A stretch of 64,000 bases of DNA from Bacillus sp. OV166 (GCF_900177675.1 NZ_FXWM01000001.1:2303001-2367000); one strand, 5' to 3'. Positions 8,318-17,537 are shown, counted from the stretch's first letter. The notes: generated from the sequence alone by a model not told the origin. Made by a program: numbers and translations.

Positions 8318-8447
8318 GTTGATTGGAGCGGAAGGCGCGAGACTCCTGCGGGAGTACGGGACAGGGGAGACACCAGAGGCGCGCAACTCGCCTAGGAGGC
8401 TCCCCGAACAGCCCGCGGAAAGCGAAGTGCCTGGAGCGGAAATCAAC
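8318..8447. repeat. dispersed GC-rich repeat, full copy A
   Basis: A 130-bp element bounded by GTTGATT...AATCAAC, much richer in GC than its surroundings. Inside are the hairpin CTCCTGCGGGAG and a near-direct GGAGCGGAA at both ends. The 3' flank (GGCAACTTTAACACGGC) recurs beside the other copies at 10076, 43037 and 45235. It has no coding capacity. It lies between the acyl-CoA ligase and aldehyde dehydrogenase genes. Confidence 0.85.
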
Positions 8448-8494
8448 TGGCAACTTTAACACGGCAAACGAGCAAATAATAAGGAGGAATTTCG

Positions 8495-10015
8495 ATGAAA
8501 GCAGCGTTACAAGTTTTGGAATTTCCACTCTATATAAACGGGGAATGGAAGCCTGCATTAAGCGGAGAAACGTTTGAGGTAGTAAACCCTGCAACTGGTG
8601 AAGTCGCGGCAAAGGTAGCGAAAGCCGGGATCGAAGATGTGGAGGAGGCCGTTTCCTCTGCACGACAGGCTTTTGATTCGGGAGTATGGTCGGAAAAAAC
8701 TCCACAAGAACGTGCTCACGTACTTGTCCAATTTGGAAACAAGATTATTGAACACGCCGAAGAATTGGGTTACTTAGAGTCGATTAGTTCGGGGGCGACA
8801 GTTCGACGAATTTCAAACCTAGACATCCTATCCATTGTAGATCTCTTACAACAAACAGCAAAATTTACTGTAGAGTATCCGTATGTTGAGTCTCTTCCTA
8901 CTGTACCATTTCCTGGACCAAGCAATAACCAAGTCTGGCGAGAGCCGCTTGGGGTTGTAGCAGCTGTGACTGCTTGGAACTTTCCAATGATTTTAGCTAT
9001 GTGGAAAATTGCTCCTGCGCTTGCTATGGGGAACTCGATCGTAGTCAAACCAGCATCCAATACGCCGTTATCTACCTTGAAATTAGCGGAATTGGCTGTT
9101 GAAGCAGGAATACCAGCAGGTGTATTCAATGTTGTATCTGGCCCTGGTGCCAGCATTGGAGAAGCTCTTGTCACGCATTCAAGTGTGGACAAAGTGGCTT
9201 TTACCGGTTCTACAGAAGTAGGCAGCCGCATTATGCAGCAGGCATCTAAAACGGTGAAACGCGTCACGCTTGAGTTAGGCGGGAAATCACCTGCAATCGT
9301 ATTGCCGGATGCTGACATGAGCATTACCATTCCGGGTATTTTATTCGGATTCTTGAGCCACTCTGGGCAAGTTTGTGAATCCGGTACGCGTGTATTAGTA
9401 CATGATTCCATGTTTGACCAAGTCATTGAACAACTAGCTGAGCTTGCAAGCACGATTACAATTGGAAACCCATTAGATATCGCAACGGGAATGGGACCGA
9501 TGGTATCACAGCAACAATTGGAAACTGTACTTTCTTATATTGAATCCGGTATTCAAGAAGGGGCGCGATTGGTCTGTGGAGGAAAGCGTAGAATTGTAGA
9601 AGGCTTTGAAAATGGCTATTATATTGAGCCTACCATTTTTGCCGATGTTCAAAATGATATGAAGATTGCTAGAGAAGAAATCTTCGGTCCTGTTCTTTCA
9701 GTCATCCGTTACTCCACAGTTGAGGAGGCAATTGAAATTGCGAATGACACGATTTATGGATTAGCAGGTGGAGTTTGGACAAAGGATGTAAATAAAGGAA
9801 TGAAAATAGCCCGTGAATTAAAGGCTGGAACGATCTGGATCAATGATTGGCATATGCTCCGAAGTGATGCACCATTTGGGGGATACAAGCAAAGCGGTTT
9901 CGGAAGAGAATTAGGCCGCCATTCACTGGACGAATATTCGCAGCTAAAGCATGTTCACTGTTCACTCGTACCAGAAGTAAGCCAAAGACCTTGGTACCAA
10001 ATATTATTGGGATAA
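8495..10015 (+). CDS. NAD(P)+-dependent aldehyde dehydrogenase
   Basis: A 506-residue ALDH-superfamily enzyme oxidising an aldehyde to its acid. The general base is E260 in LELGGKSP, and the nucleophile is C294 in SGQVCESGTRV; their spacing of 34 is canonical. The cofactor region WNFPMILAMWKIAPALAMGN and the C-terminal PFGGYKQSGFGRELG are intact. A strong AAGGAGGA precedes the ATG. Placed between acyl-CoA ligase and alcohol dehydrogenase, it fits the middle step of fatty alcohol to fatty acyl-CoA. The substrate is inferred only from context; betaine-aldehyde-type relatives have similar motifs. Confidence 0.92.
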   Translation: MKAALQVLEFPLYINGEWKPALSGETFEVVNPATGEVAAKVAKAGIEDVEEAVSSARQAFDSGVWSEKTPQERAHVLVQFGNKIIEHAEELGYLESISSGATVRRISNLDILSIVDLLQQTAKFTVEYPYVESLPTVPFPGPSNNQVWREPLGVVAAVTAWNFPMILAMWKIAPALAMGNSIVVKPASNTPLSTLKLAELAVEAGIPAGVFNVVSGPGASIGEALVTHSSVDKVAFTGSTEVGSRIMQQASKTVKRVTLELGGKSPAIVLPDADMSITIPGILFGFLSHSGQVCESGTRVLVHDSMFDQVIEQLAELASTITIGNPLDIATGMGPMVSQQQLETVLSYIESGIQEGARLVCGGKRRIVEGFENGYYIEPTIFADVQNDMKIAREEIFGPVLSVIRYSTVEEAIEIANDTIYGLAGGVWTKDVNKGMKIARELKAGTIWINDWHMLRSDAPFGGYKQSGFGRELGRHSLDEYSQLKHVHCSLVPEVSQRPWYQILLG

Positions 10016-10075
10016 AACAGATTCATTTATTAATACAAGGCTATGTTAAAGTTTAATGTTGATTTTGGGCACCCT

Positions 10076-10223
10076 GTTGACTGGAACGAAAGGCGCGAAG
10101 ACTCCTCGAAAATGCTATCGCATTTCCTTCGTGCGTGGGTAAATTCAAGGAAGCAAATTCAATGTCCTGCGGGAGGCTCCCGGGACCGCCCGCGAACCGC
10201 ACGCGCCTGAAATGGAAGTCAAC
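10076..10223. repeat. dispersed GC-rich repeat, divergent copy B
   Basis: The ends read GTTGACT...AGTCAAC. Compared with copy A (GTTGATT...AATCAAC) both arms carry a matching change that keeps base pairing. The interior is rearranged, with a small GAAAATGC/GCATTTCC-like hairpin. The left flank GGCTATGTTAAA mirrors the right-hand flank of other copies (AGTTTAACACAGCC type). Confidence 0.75.
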
Positions 10224-10269
10224 AGGCAAGTTTAGCCTAGACTATACAAAAATAATAAAGGGTGATTCT

Positions 10270-11478
10270 ATGTCGACATCATTTTTTCAATTCTCTGTTC
10301 GAACGGTTGTAAATAGCGGGGCGGGATCAAGAACTTTGCTTCCTGAGATGATAAAAGGGCTTGGGGGTAAACGTGCAGTACTTTTCACGGATAAGGGTTT
10401 AACCCAGGCCGGAATTACAGCTCAAATTAAAGAATTATTTGAAATCATGCCGGGTAAGCCTGAGCTGGTTGGAGTGTTTGAAGATATCGAACAGGATGCA
10501 AAAGGCGAAATTATTAATCGCGGCGCTCGTTTCTTTAAAGAGTGCAACGGTGATTCCTTAATTGCTCTTGGCGGCGGCAGCGTTTTGGATACGGTAAAAG
10601 GGATCAAGTGGATGCTCCATAAAGGTTTGGATGATATACGTGATTCACTTCTTACCGGAAATGTGATGGGGTGGTGGCCAGAAGCCCAATATATTTTTAT
10701 TCCGCATGTAGCTATTGCGACAACGGCGGGAACAGGTGCTGAAGTATCACCGGTAGCCGTAATCCTTAATGAAAAGCTTGGAATAAAAACAAATCTTCTT
10801 CATCCATTTATCAATGCAGATATGGCTATTCTGGATCCGGATTTAACGGTAGGGCTTCCTTCTAAAATCACTGCCTTTACAGGATTTGATGCATTAACTC
10901 ATGCAGTGGAGGCTTATTTTTCACAAAAGGCCAATCCGATGACAGATGCCTATGCAATTCAATCGATTCGAATGATTGTAGACAATTTAGAAACTGCTGT
11001 TCGAAAAGGGGACGATCTTTCAGCAAGAGCGAATATGCTAATGGCAAGTTCGATGGCTATTTCTGCTTTTTGCCTTGCGATGAATGCGGTTCCAGTTCAT
11101 AACATGGCACATGCGTTAGGGGCAAAATTCCATATCCCGCACGGGCTAGCTAACGCTGTATTGTTGCCGAATGTAATGGAGTCCTTACCAATGTACTATT
11201 TGCCAAGAATTACAGGGTTTGCCCAAGCGTTGGGTATCGCAAATCCATCAGAACAACCAGAGAAATGTTTAGAGGAAGTTGTCCAATATTTAAGGGATCT
11301 CCGCAAAGCAGTGAATTTGCCAGACACTTTTGGTGAATTTGAATGTAACGAAGAGACACTTCAACATTTGGTACCAGCTGTTCATAATGACCCATCCGGA
11401 GTTTTCTATAAGATACCAGCCACGATTATCACCAAAGTAATAAATGAAGTTTTCGAGGTACCTGCGATAAAGGCTTAA
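10270..11478 (+). CDS. iron-containing alcohol dehydrogenase
   Basis: A 402-residue group III (Fe-type) alcohol dehydrogenase. The nucleotide-binding segment ALGGGSVLDTVKG and TTAGTGAEVSPVAV are present, and likely metal ligands are D207 and H211 (GFDALTHAVEAY), H281 (HNMAHALG) and H291 (IPHGLANA). The start is the ATG at 10270 behind AAAGGGTG. A longer open frame running upstream to 10135 passes through the repeat and is rejected. The enzyme interconverts an alcohol and its aldehyde with NAD(P). Its position directly after the aldehyde dehydrogenase and before the alkylsulfatase suggests a long-chain alcohol, which is inference. Confidence 0.92.
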   Translation: MSTSFFQFSVRTVVNSGAGSRTLLPEMIKGLGGKRAVLFTDKGLTQAGITAQIKELFEIMPGKPELVGVFEDIEQDAKGEIINRGARFFKECNGDSLIALGGGSVLDTVKGIKWMLHKGLDDIRDSLLTGNVMGWWPEAQYIFIPHVAIATTAGTGAEVSPVAVILNEKLGIKTNLLHPFINADMAILDPDLTVGLPSKITAFTGFDALTHAVEAYFSQKANPMTDAYAIQSIRMIVDNLETAVRKGDDLSARANMLMASSMAISAFCLAMNAVPVHNMAHALGAKFHIPHGLANAVLLPNVMESLPMYYLPRITGFAQALGIANPSEQPEKCLEEVVQYLRDLRKAVNLPDTFGEFECNEETLQHLVPAVHNDPSGVFYKIPATIITKVINEVFEVPAIKA

Positions 11479-11491
11479 TCTCGTTTACAAG

Positions 11492-11513
11492 ATGTAAAGC
11501 GCTAATTTTACAT
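11492..11513. promoter_or_regulatory. palindrome, possible operator
   Basis: ATGTAAA (11492-11498) and TTTACAT (11507-11513) form an inverted repeat around an 8-base centre, just after the alcohol dehydrogenase stop and upstream of a terminator. There is no T-tract, so an operator is more likely than a terminator, but no regulator is assigned. Confidence 0.3.
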
Positions 11514-11539
11514 TTCATAATCTGGCAATCTAGTTATAT

Positions 11540-11622
11540 GGAAAACACTTGAAAACTCCTCTTAATGTTTGGTTGGTGACCTGACATTATAGCCAGGTAG
11601 TCAAAAGTGTTTTCCTTTTTTT
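11540..11622 (+). terminator. intrinsic terminator after alcohol dehydrogenase
   Basis: GGAAAACACTT (11540-11550) pairs perfectly with AAGTGTTTTCC (11605-11615), with an inner CCTG/CAGG helix, followed by T7. It separates the dehydrogenase genes from the alkylsulfatase gene. Confidence 0.8.
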
Positions 11623-11654
11623 AAATCTTAAAATAATAATACTTGGAGGTTTGT

Positions 11655-13559
11655 ATGAAAAGTAAAGTTTCAACTCAACCTATGTCCGCATCTTCTTTTA
11701 CAAAAAAGGCAAATTTAGCAGTGTACGAATCTCTAAATTTTGATGATTTACAGGATTTCGTAGATGCAAACCGAGGCTTTATTGCACCTTTAGAATCCAC
11801 CATGATTAAGGATGAATCTGGGGAAATCATCTGGGACATCGATAAGTTAGAATTTCTAAACGACACGGCTCCTGACACAGTGAACCCAAGTTTATGGAGA
11901 AATGCACAATTACAGGCTATCTCGGGTCTGTTTGAAGTAGTAGAAGGGGTTTATCAAATACGTGGACAATCAATCGCCACCACTTTCTTTTTTGAAGGTA
12001 AACAAGGAGTCATTGTCTGTGATGCATTAGGAAGTAATGCATCTGCTAAAGCCGCAATGGAATTATATTTTAATCATCGACCAAGAAAGCCAGTTTCAGC
12101 CATCATTATAAGTCAAAGTCATGCGGACCATTTTGGCGGTATTCAAGCCGTTCTAGAATATGCAGAGAATCCAAATATTCCAATTATAGCTCCCCAATAT
12201 TTTACAGAAGAAGCGTTAAGTGAAAATGTGCTTTTAGGGACAATCATGGCGCGTCGAGCAGAGTATCAGTTTGGTAAAAATTTACCAGACGGCACGAAGG
12301 GCTCCGTATCTATAGGTATAGGTAATACGATGAGTTCAGGGACGATGAGTTTTGAGAAACCTACTGTTGAAATAGTAAATGAAATCCAAACGATGGAAAT
12401 CGATGGGGTAACCTTTCAATTTTTATTAACTCCAAACACAGAAGCACCGGCTGAAATGCATTTTTATATCCAAGATTACAAAGCATTATTTGTCTCAGAG
12501 AACGCCAATAAATTGATGCATCAAATTTATACGGTAAGAGGGGCAAAAACCCGGGATGCCCTTCATTGGGCTAATTCACTCGATAAAACCATCGATTTAT
12601 TTGAAAATGAAGAGATTGATGCATTGCTCATGATTCATGCATGGCCAATTTGGGGTAAGAGTCAGGCATTAAACCATTTGAAATTGCAACGTGATTTATA
12701 TAAATATATGCACGATCAGACAGTTCGTTTAGCCAATCAAGGATATACGATGGATGAAATAGCTGAAACAATCAAACTTCCAAAAGCATTGGATACTTAT
12801 TGGGGGAATCGTGGGTATTATGGTACGTTAAAGCATAATTCAAAGGGAATTTACAATTTTTACTTAGGTTATTATAGTGCTCATCCTTCAGATTTAGATC
12901 CCTTACCACAAGTGGAAACGGGGCTTAAATATGTAGAATACATGGGTGGGGCGGCTGCTATTTTGCAAAAAGCAAAAGTGGACTTTGAAAATGGTGAGTA
13001 TCGCTGGGTAGCTCAAGTATTAAAAAATGTCGTAATGGCAGACCCAGAAAATTCGGAAGCAAAAAATTTATTAGCAGATGCATTCGAACAATTAGGATAC
13101 CAAGCCGAATCAGCCAATTGGCGTAATATTTATCTTGTTGGTGCATCCGAACTAAGGGATGGAATTAATAAAGATAATTCCCCATTAGATGTTTCTGGAA
13201 TCATTAAAAATATGCCAGTAGATGAATTCTTAAAGCTGATCGCTGTTAAACTAAACGGTCCAAAAGCAGATGGTAAAAAAATAATGTTGAATGTAACGTT
13301 ATCAAATTCCAACCAACAATATGCAATTTATTTAGAAAATTCTGTTTTAATTTATAAAGCTGGTAAGTTAGATGCTGATCCAGATGTTTCCTTAGCTCTT
13401 GATCAATTCACATTCTATGGAATTGGACTTGGCCTCCTTTCACCAGAACAAGCAGTAGCAGCAGGTAAATTAATCATTTCTGGCGACCAAACGAAACTGA
13501 ATGAATTTTTATCACTTTTAGATGAGTTCGACCGGTTACCAAATATCGTAACTCCTTAA
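11655..13559 (+). CDS. SdsA-like linear alkylsulfatase, variant zinc motif
   Basis: A 634-residue protein with the three-part layout of type III alkylsulfatases (SdsA1): metallo-beta-lactamase domain (about 85-330), helical dimerisation domain (TDEIAE-like region, RGYYG, about 340-500) and a C-terminal SCP2-like domain (about 515-630). PNTEAPAEM, the SEN segment with a ligand-type Glu, YTVRGAK and QRDLYKYMHDQT are family hallmarks. The usual HxHxDH reads QSHADH here (Q154, H156, D158, H159), so the first zinc ligand is replaced by Gln, and the HHWP segment reads HAWP. No signal peptide is seen. The start is the ATG behind TTGGAGG. It should release long-chain alcohols from alkyl sulfates if still active. 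Confidence 0.85.
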   Translation: MKSKVSTQPMSASSFTKKANLAVYESLNFDDLQDFVDANRGFIAPLESTMIKDESGEIIWDIDKLEFLNDTAPDTVNPSLWRNAQLQAISGLFEVVEGVYQIRGQSIATTFFFEGKQGVIVCDALGSNASAKAAMELYFNHRPRKPVSAIIISQSHADHFGGIQAVLEYAENPNIPIIAPQYFTEEALSENVLLGTIMARRAEYQFGKNLPDGTKGSVSIGIGNTMSSGTMSFEKPTVEIVNEIQTMEIDGVTFQFLLTPNTEAPAEMHFYIQDYKALFVSENANKLMHQIYTVRGAKTRDALHWANSLDKTIDLFENEEIDALLMIHAWPIWGKSQALNHLKLQRDLYKYMHDQTVRLANQGYTMDEIAETIKLPKALDTYWGNRGYYGTLKHNSKGIYNFYLGYYSAHPSDLDPLPQVETGLKYVEYMGGAAAILQKAKVDFENGEYRWVAQVLKNVVMADPENSEAKNLLADAFEQLGYQAESANWRNIYLVGASELRDGINKDNSPLDVSGIIKNMPVDEFLKLIAVKLNGPKADGKKIMLNVTLSNSNQQYAIYLENSVLIYKAGKLDADPDVSLALDQFTFYGIGLGLLSPEQAVAAGKLIISGDQTKLNEFLSLLDEFDRLPNIVTP

Positions 13560-13603
13560 CTAACTGAGAAAAATCATTTATGATTCAATTTTTTCACTAT
13601 AAG

Positions 13604-13653
13604 CACCTGCTCAATCTTGCGCGCTATTAAGGCGGGCAATGCAGGTGTTTTTT
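13604..13653 (+). terminator. intrinsic terminator after alkylsulfatase
   Basis: CACCTGC (13604-13610) pairs with GCAGGTG (13641-13647), with an inner TTGCGCGC/GCGGGCAA-type helix, followed by T6. Confidence 0.85.
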
Positions 13654-13721
13654 CTCCTTAGGTATGATTGCTAATTTTTATCGAAAAAAATGAATATATT
13701 TGGTGAGAGGCAGGAGTTTGA

Positions 13722-14992
13722 ATGAAAAGTTGGACGAAATGGATTATTTTACTTGCACTTTTTATTATGTCTATTGTTAATTTTGCTGATAAATCCATTA
13801 CAGGTTTAGCCGGAATTCATATTATGAAGGATTTGAATCTAACTTTCTCTCAATTTGGAATTGTTGGAAGCAGTTTTTTTTGGTTGTTTTCATTAGCTGG
13901 AATATTAGGGGCTTCTTTATCAGACCGTTATGGAACGGGAAAGATATTGGCTGTTATGGCGATTATTTGGACCATTTCGCAATCAATGGTGCTGTTTGTT
14001 TCAGGCCTTCCACTACTTTTATTTACTAGAGTATTACTAGGTATAGGAGAAGGTCCTTTTCAAGCAACTGCTGTCAGTCATATTAGTAAATGGTTTAAAC
14101 CGGAATCACGTGGATTAGCCATATCAATCTTAAATTTTGGCAATGTTGTGGGCATAGCTGTTACAGCCCCGATAGTGGTTTTTCTAATGTCAAATTATGG
14201 TTGGAAACAAACGTTTTTTATTTCTGGCATTCTTAGCTTTGTCTGGTTAATTGGTTGGCTTTGGCTCGGACGGCTGAAATCAGATGTTCCGTTTGAAGAG
14301 GAGGGAAGTAAACAGGAAAACAAACAAGAGACAAATAGGAAAGACATCTGGAAAGCGTTACGATCCCCTATTTTTATTTTTACATCCTTAGCGGCATGTA
14401 TCGGCTTTTCTTTTATTGTCTTTGGACTTACCTTTAATCCCGCCTATTTAATGAAAGTTAAGGGGTTCACCGAACAACAAGCTGGAAAAATTATTGCTAT
14501 TTCCGGATTAATATGCGCTATATTTTCATTAGTACTGGCAATCATTTCAGATCGAATATACAAAAAAACTCTAAATTTATGGAAGTCGCGAATTCTTTTT
14601 TCTGCCAGTAGTCTGATTCTAGCAGGCATTTTTTACGCGATATATCCCCTTGTTTCTGGAAGGGTTCGATCATCATCGTCCTTTCTATAGTGTATACGTT
14701 AGCAGTTACAGCTGCAAACCTTAATCCTACAGTAATCATTAGTTTACTTCCAGAGCGGAGAGGTGTTATGACAGGTACTTATTATGGAATAATGACATCC
14801 TCAGGTATTTTTGCTCCCATTATTTTTGGAAAGCTCATTCAAGCTTCAGGTGCAAATCCAGCAGTGGGTTTTAGCGCATCCATTTATGGAATCTCTGTTG
14901 CTTTGGTGGTAACAGCTGTGTTCATGTTCCTTTTCGGAAAGCCAAAACAACGAGTCTCAACTAAGATTGATAAAAGAACAGTGAACCTTTAA
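13722..14992 (+). pseudogene. MFS transporter (ACS/hexuronate-type), one frameshift
   Basis: Two frames together give about 423 residues of a 12-helix major facilitator. The first (13722-14690) holds the N-terminal domain with SDRYGTGK and RVLLGIGEGPFQ. The frame shifts by one base near 14660 (GGAAGGG, one A short), and the second carries the rest, GSIIIVLSIVYTLAV to NPAVGFSAS and the last helices. The closest broad family by pattern is the anion:cation symporters (galactonate/hexuronate-like). The gene ends about 100 bases before the PHA genes. It may be dead, or the single missing base may be a sequencing error. The substrate is unknown; context suggests a sulfated or organic anion. Confidence 0.8.
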
Positions 14993-15092
14993 TGCCAACT
15001 TTGATTTGTGATTATTTCACTGGACTAATTACTAACCTAGACTTCAAACTAAACCAAAATCTTTAATAGATTTTTAAAAGGATGGGAGTAAA

Positions 15093-15734
15093 ATGGCTGC
15101 AAAAAAAGATAATTTAAAAGAATCATTGAAAGAGGAAAAACAGGACGAAGTAATCACTGTCGATGGCGAAAAAGAAGCATCGCTTTCTAGCCTAGACCTG
15201 CTCTGGAGACATGCATTTCATGAATTAGATGAATGGGCAAAGTGTACTGATCATCGCGACGATGTCTTCTTAAAAGAGGTTAGACGATTCTCTGAAAGTG
15301 TACAACGGAATCAGGGAAATATTAAAGCAATAGCAGAGCAATTTACAAAGGAATTGACAGAATGGGAAAAGATTGCACGAGATGAATTTTTAATGTCAAC
15401 CACCACCTTGCAGCATTTCTTTCCGATTTGGTCTTATGAGGAAATGAATGCGCATTTTGATCAGATTCAAAAGACGGTATTGTCTCTCTTAAGTACTCCG
15501 TGTCAAACAATGGCAAACTGCCAGGCGATTGAAAAATACCTAGAAATGATTGGTCAATATATTGATCTTAGGAAAAAAGGAAGAATGCAATATATCAAAA
15601 CTGTTAAACAAGCTGGAAATCCGCTCTATGAATATCAAAAAGGATTTGTCAATCTGTTTGCAACACAATTCAAAGAACTTATCTTCCCGCTAAATAAATA
15701 TATGGAACAAACGGAAGAACCTACAAATTCTTAA
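15093..15734 (+). CDS. uncharacterised PHA-locus protein (phasin-like helical)
   Basis: A 213-residue protein, mostly amphipathic helix, with a charged K/E-rich N-terminus and no signal or membrane segment. The C-terminal third (YIKTVKQAGNPLYEYQKGFVNLFATQFKELI) looks like the amphipathic surface helices of granule-associated proteins, but I do not recognise the family. It begins behind AAGGATGGGAG and ends 18 bases before PhaR, so it is almost certainly in the phaRC operon. In B. megaterium the equivalent neighbours are PhaP, PhaQ and PhaB; this does not obviously match PhaQ or PhaB. A PHA-granule or synthase accessory role is inference from position. Confidence 0.7.
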   Translation: MAAKKDNLKESLKEEKQDEVITVDGEKEASLSSLDLLWRHAFHELDEWAKCTDHRDDVFLKEVRRFSESVQRNQGNIKAIAEQFTKELTEWEKIARDEFLMSTTTLQHFFPIWSYEEMNAHFDQIQKTVLSLLSTPCQTMANCQAIEKYLEMIGQYIDLRKKGRMQYIKTVKQAGNPLYEYQKGFVNLFATQFKELIFPLNKYMEQTEEPTNS

Positions 15735-15752
15735 TTTAAGGAGAACAACAAC

Positions 15753-16307
15753 ATGTCAAACGAAAAAATCTTTGATCCATTTTTTAAATTCAACCAATTG
15801 AGTGAAATGTGGGACAAACAAGTAACTGGCCTATTATATAACCTTACAGACAACAAAGAATTTGTTCGCACAGCAAGTTCAGGCCTCAACACCTATTCAT
15901 TTTACCTAGAGCGACTTAGAAAGAACCAAGAGCAAATTGCGGCACTATTGAATATCCCGACAAAGAAAGATGTCGCGAATGCCGCAAAGCTTTCTATTCA
16001 GACAGAAGAAAAAATTGATATTTTAGAAGAACAAATTTGGAAATTACAAGACAGTGTAAGCTCCATTTCTAAAGAAAATGTAGGAATGTTCGAAGAGATA
16101 TTAAATATTGTCATGCAAATGAAGAATGAATTCCAAAAGATGGCCCAAGAGGTGGCGGAAACGCAAAAAATGAATGATGACCTTCAGGAATTGCGGAAAG
16201 AAATAGAGAGAGGTCTCATTGAAATAGAGCGAGAAAAGCAGAAAAAAGAACCGGGAAAAAAGCAGGATAAAGATCAAGTGCTCACCGGTATTAATAAAAT
16301 TAAATAA
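15753..16307 (+). CDS. phaR: class IV PHA synthase subunit PhaR
   Basis: A 184-residue soluble protein with the PhaR pattern: FDPFFKFNQLSEMWDKQVTGLLYNLTDNKEFVR at the N-terminus, then LLNIPTKKDVANAAKLSIQTEEKIDILEEQIWKLQ and a long charged coiled coil to the C-terminus. In Bacillus, PhaR associates with PhaC to form the active class IV polyhydroxyalkanoate synthase at granule surfaces. The start ATG follows AAGGAGAA, 18 bases after the upstream gene. phaC begins 14 bases after the stop. The length is slightly below the usual ~200 residues, but no part seems missing. Confidence 0.9.
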   Translation: MSNEKIFDPFFKFNQLSEMWDKQVTGLLYNLTDNKEFVRTASSGLNTYSFYLERLRKNQEQIAALLNIPTKKDVANAAKLSIQTEEKIDILEEQIWKLQDSVSSISKENVGMFEEILNIVMQMKNEFQKMAQEVAETQKMNDDLQELRKEIERGLIEIEREKQKKEPGKKQDKDQVLTGINKIK

Positions 16308-16321
16308 CTTCGAGGAGAGCA

Positions 16322-17404
16322 GTGATAATAATGAAAGCATTAGGAACAAACCTTTTTCCAATCTTAAACTTAGAAAAAGAAACGAAACGGTGGAATCAGC
16401 TTTATAAAATTATGACCGAGCCAAAGCCAGAGATTGTACCTACACCGAGACAGACTGTTTGGAAGAAAAATAAAGCAACCTTATGGTATCATCCTGCAAA
16501 GGAAAAAAGACATGCCATCCCAGTATTTCTAGTCTACTCCTTGATAAATAAGGCGTACATTCTTGATATCGGTGAAGGAAGCAGCGTTGTAGGCGGACTT
16601 ACCGAGCGCGGCTATGATGTCTACCTATTGGATTGGGGGTCCCCTGGGCTTGAAGATTCTGATATCACCCTTGATAATTATATCATTGATTATTTGGAGA
16701 ACGCCCTTAAACGAGCTTTAAGACATTCAGGTGCAAAGGAAATATCCCTTGCCGGTTATTGCCTGGGTGGAACCATTGCAGCCATCTTGGCTTCCATAAC
16801 GGAACTGCCAATTAAGAATTTATCCCTTGCAGCCGTTCCAATCGATTTTAGTATCGGCAACTTTCCAGATAAATTGCTGGAAGCACTACAAAAAGGGCAG
16901 CTAAGTCTTGATCGTTTTGCCGATGCACATGGGACCATTCCATCAGAAATTATGTATTTGTTATTTAGGATGGTATCACCGGGTTTTGCAAGTTCTAAAA
17001 TCAATCTGGTCACCCGTGCACATGATGAGAAATATGTAGAAAAGTGGCGCCGAATGGATAAGTGGACGAAGGACTCTGCTTCGTTTGCAGGTGCTGCATT
17101 CAAACAGATGTTTAACGATCTCTATAAAGACAACAAACTCTTAAAGGGAGAATTGGTGATTGGCGGTAGGAAGGTGGATTTAAAGAAGATAAACTGCCCG
17201 CTTTTTGTCTTCTCTTGCTCACGTGACACACTTATATTAGATAAGCAAAGTCTTCCGTTGATGAACCTTGTTTCAAGTAAGGATAAAACTTATGAGGTTT
17301 ATGAAGGTGGACATGTTTCACTGGTCTTGACCGGGGTATTCGCTGATGTTTGGGATAAGTGGCTTTCGGCTCGATCACAGGAAATTCAAGAAGTACTTGT
17401 ATAA
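16322..17404 (+). CDS. phaC: class IV polyhydroxyalkanoate synthase PhaC
   Basis: About 360 residues of alpha/beta-hydrolase fold, catalysing polymerisation of hydroxyacyl-CoA to PHA. The lipase-like box is GYCLGG with nucleophile C147; D302 (SRDTLI) and H331 (GGHVS) complete the triad. VYLLDWGSPGLEDSD, DYIIDYL and the W-K-DKWTKD region are typical of Bacillus PhaC. Either GTG 16322 or ATG 16331 could be used, because GAGGAG at 16312 is close to the first and rather far from the second. It is the last gene of the operon, followed by a strong terminator. A remnant of a second phaC is at 31529. Confidence 0.93.
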   Translation: MIIMKALGTNLFPILNLEKETKRWNQLYKIMTEPKPEIVPTPRQTVWKKNKATLWYHPAKEKRHAIPVFLVYSLINKAYILDIGEGSSVVGGLTERGYDVYLLDWGSPGLEDSDITLDNYIIDYLENALKRALRHSGAKEISLAGYCLGGTIAAILASITELPIKNLSLAAVPIDFSIGNFPDKLLEALQKGQLSLDRFADAHGTIPSEIMYLLFRMVSPGFASSKINLVTRAHDEKYVEKWRRMDKWTKDSASFAGAAFKQMFNDLYKDNKLLKGELVIGGRKVDLKKINCPLFVFSCSRDTLILDKQSLPLMNLVSSKDKTYEVYEGGHVSLVLTGVFADVWDKWLSARSQEIQEVLV

Positions 17405-17420
17405 TTTTTAATTTACAAGC

Positions 17421-17468
17421 ATAAAAGATAAGCGGAAAGGATATATATCCTTCCCGCTTATCTTTTAT
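17421..17468. terminator. long bidirectional terminator hairpin
   Basis: ATAAAAGATAAGCGG (17421-17435) pairs with CCGCTTATCTTTTAT (17454-17468), with an inner AAGGATAT/ATATCCTT helix. It lies between the convergent phaC and HTH-TPR regulator genes. Confidence 0.8.
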
Positions 17469-17537
17469 AGGCAGCAAAGTTGAAAAGCCAAGAAGTAACG
17501 ACAGGAGAAATTGGCCCATTGTTGATAAAAAAGGTTT

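Noticed and set aside
8025..8705. 226-residue open frame on the minus strand
   Set aside because: It runs antisense to the ends of the acyl-CoA ligase and aldehyde dehydrogenase genes and through the GC-rich repeat, has no ribosome binding site and no recognisable domain.
8770..9453. 227-residue open frame on the minus strand
   Set aside because: It is entirely inside the aldehyde dehydrogenase gene; the composition is that of a codon shadow.
10135..10269. N-terminal extension of the Fe-alcohol dehydrogenase
   Set aside because: It is translated from the dispersed repeat, while the ATG at 10270 has a proper ribosome binding site and the normal family N-terminus.
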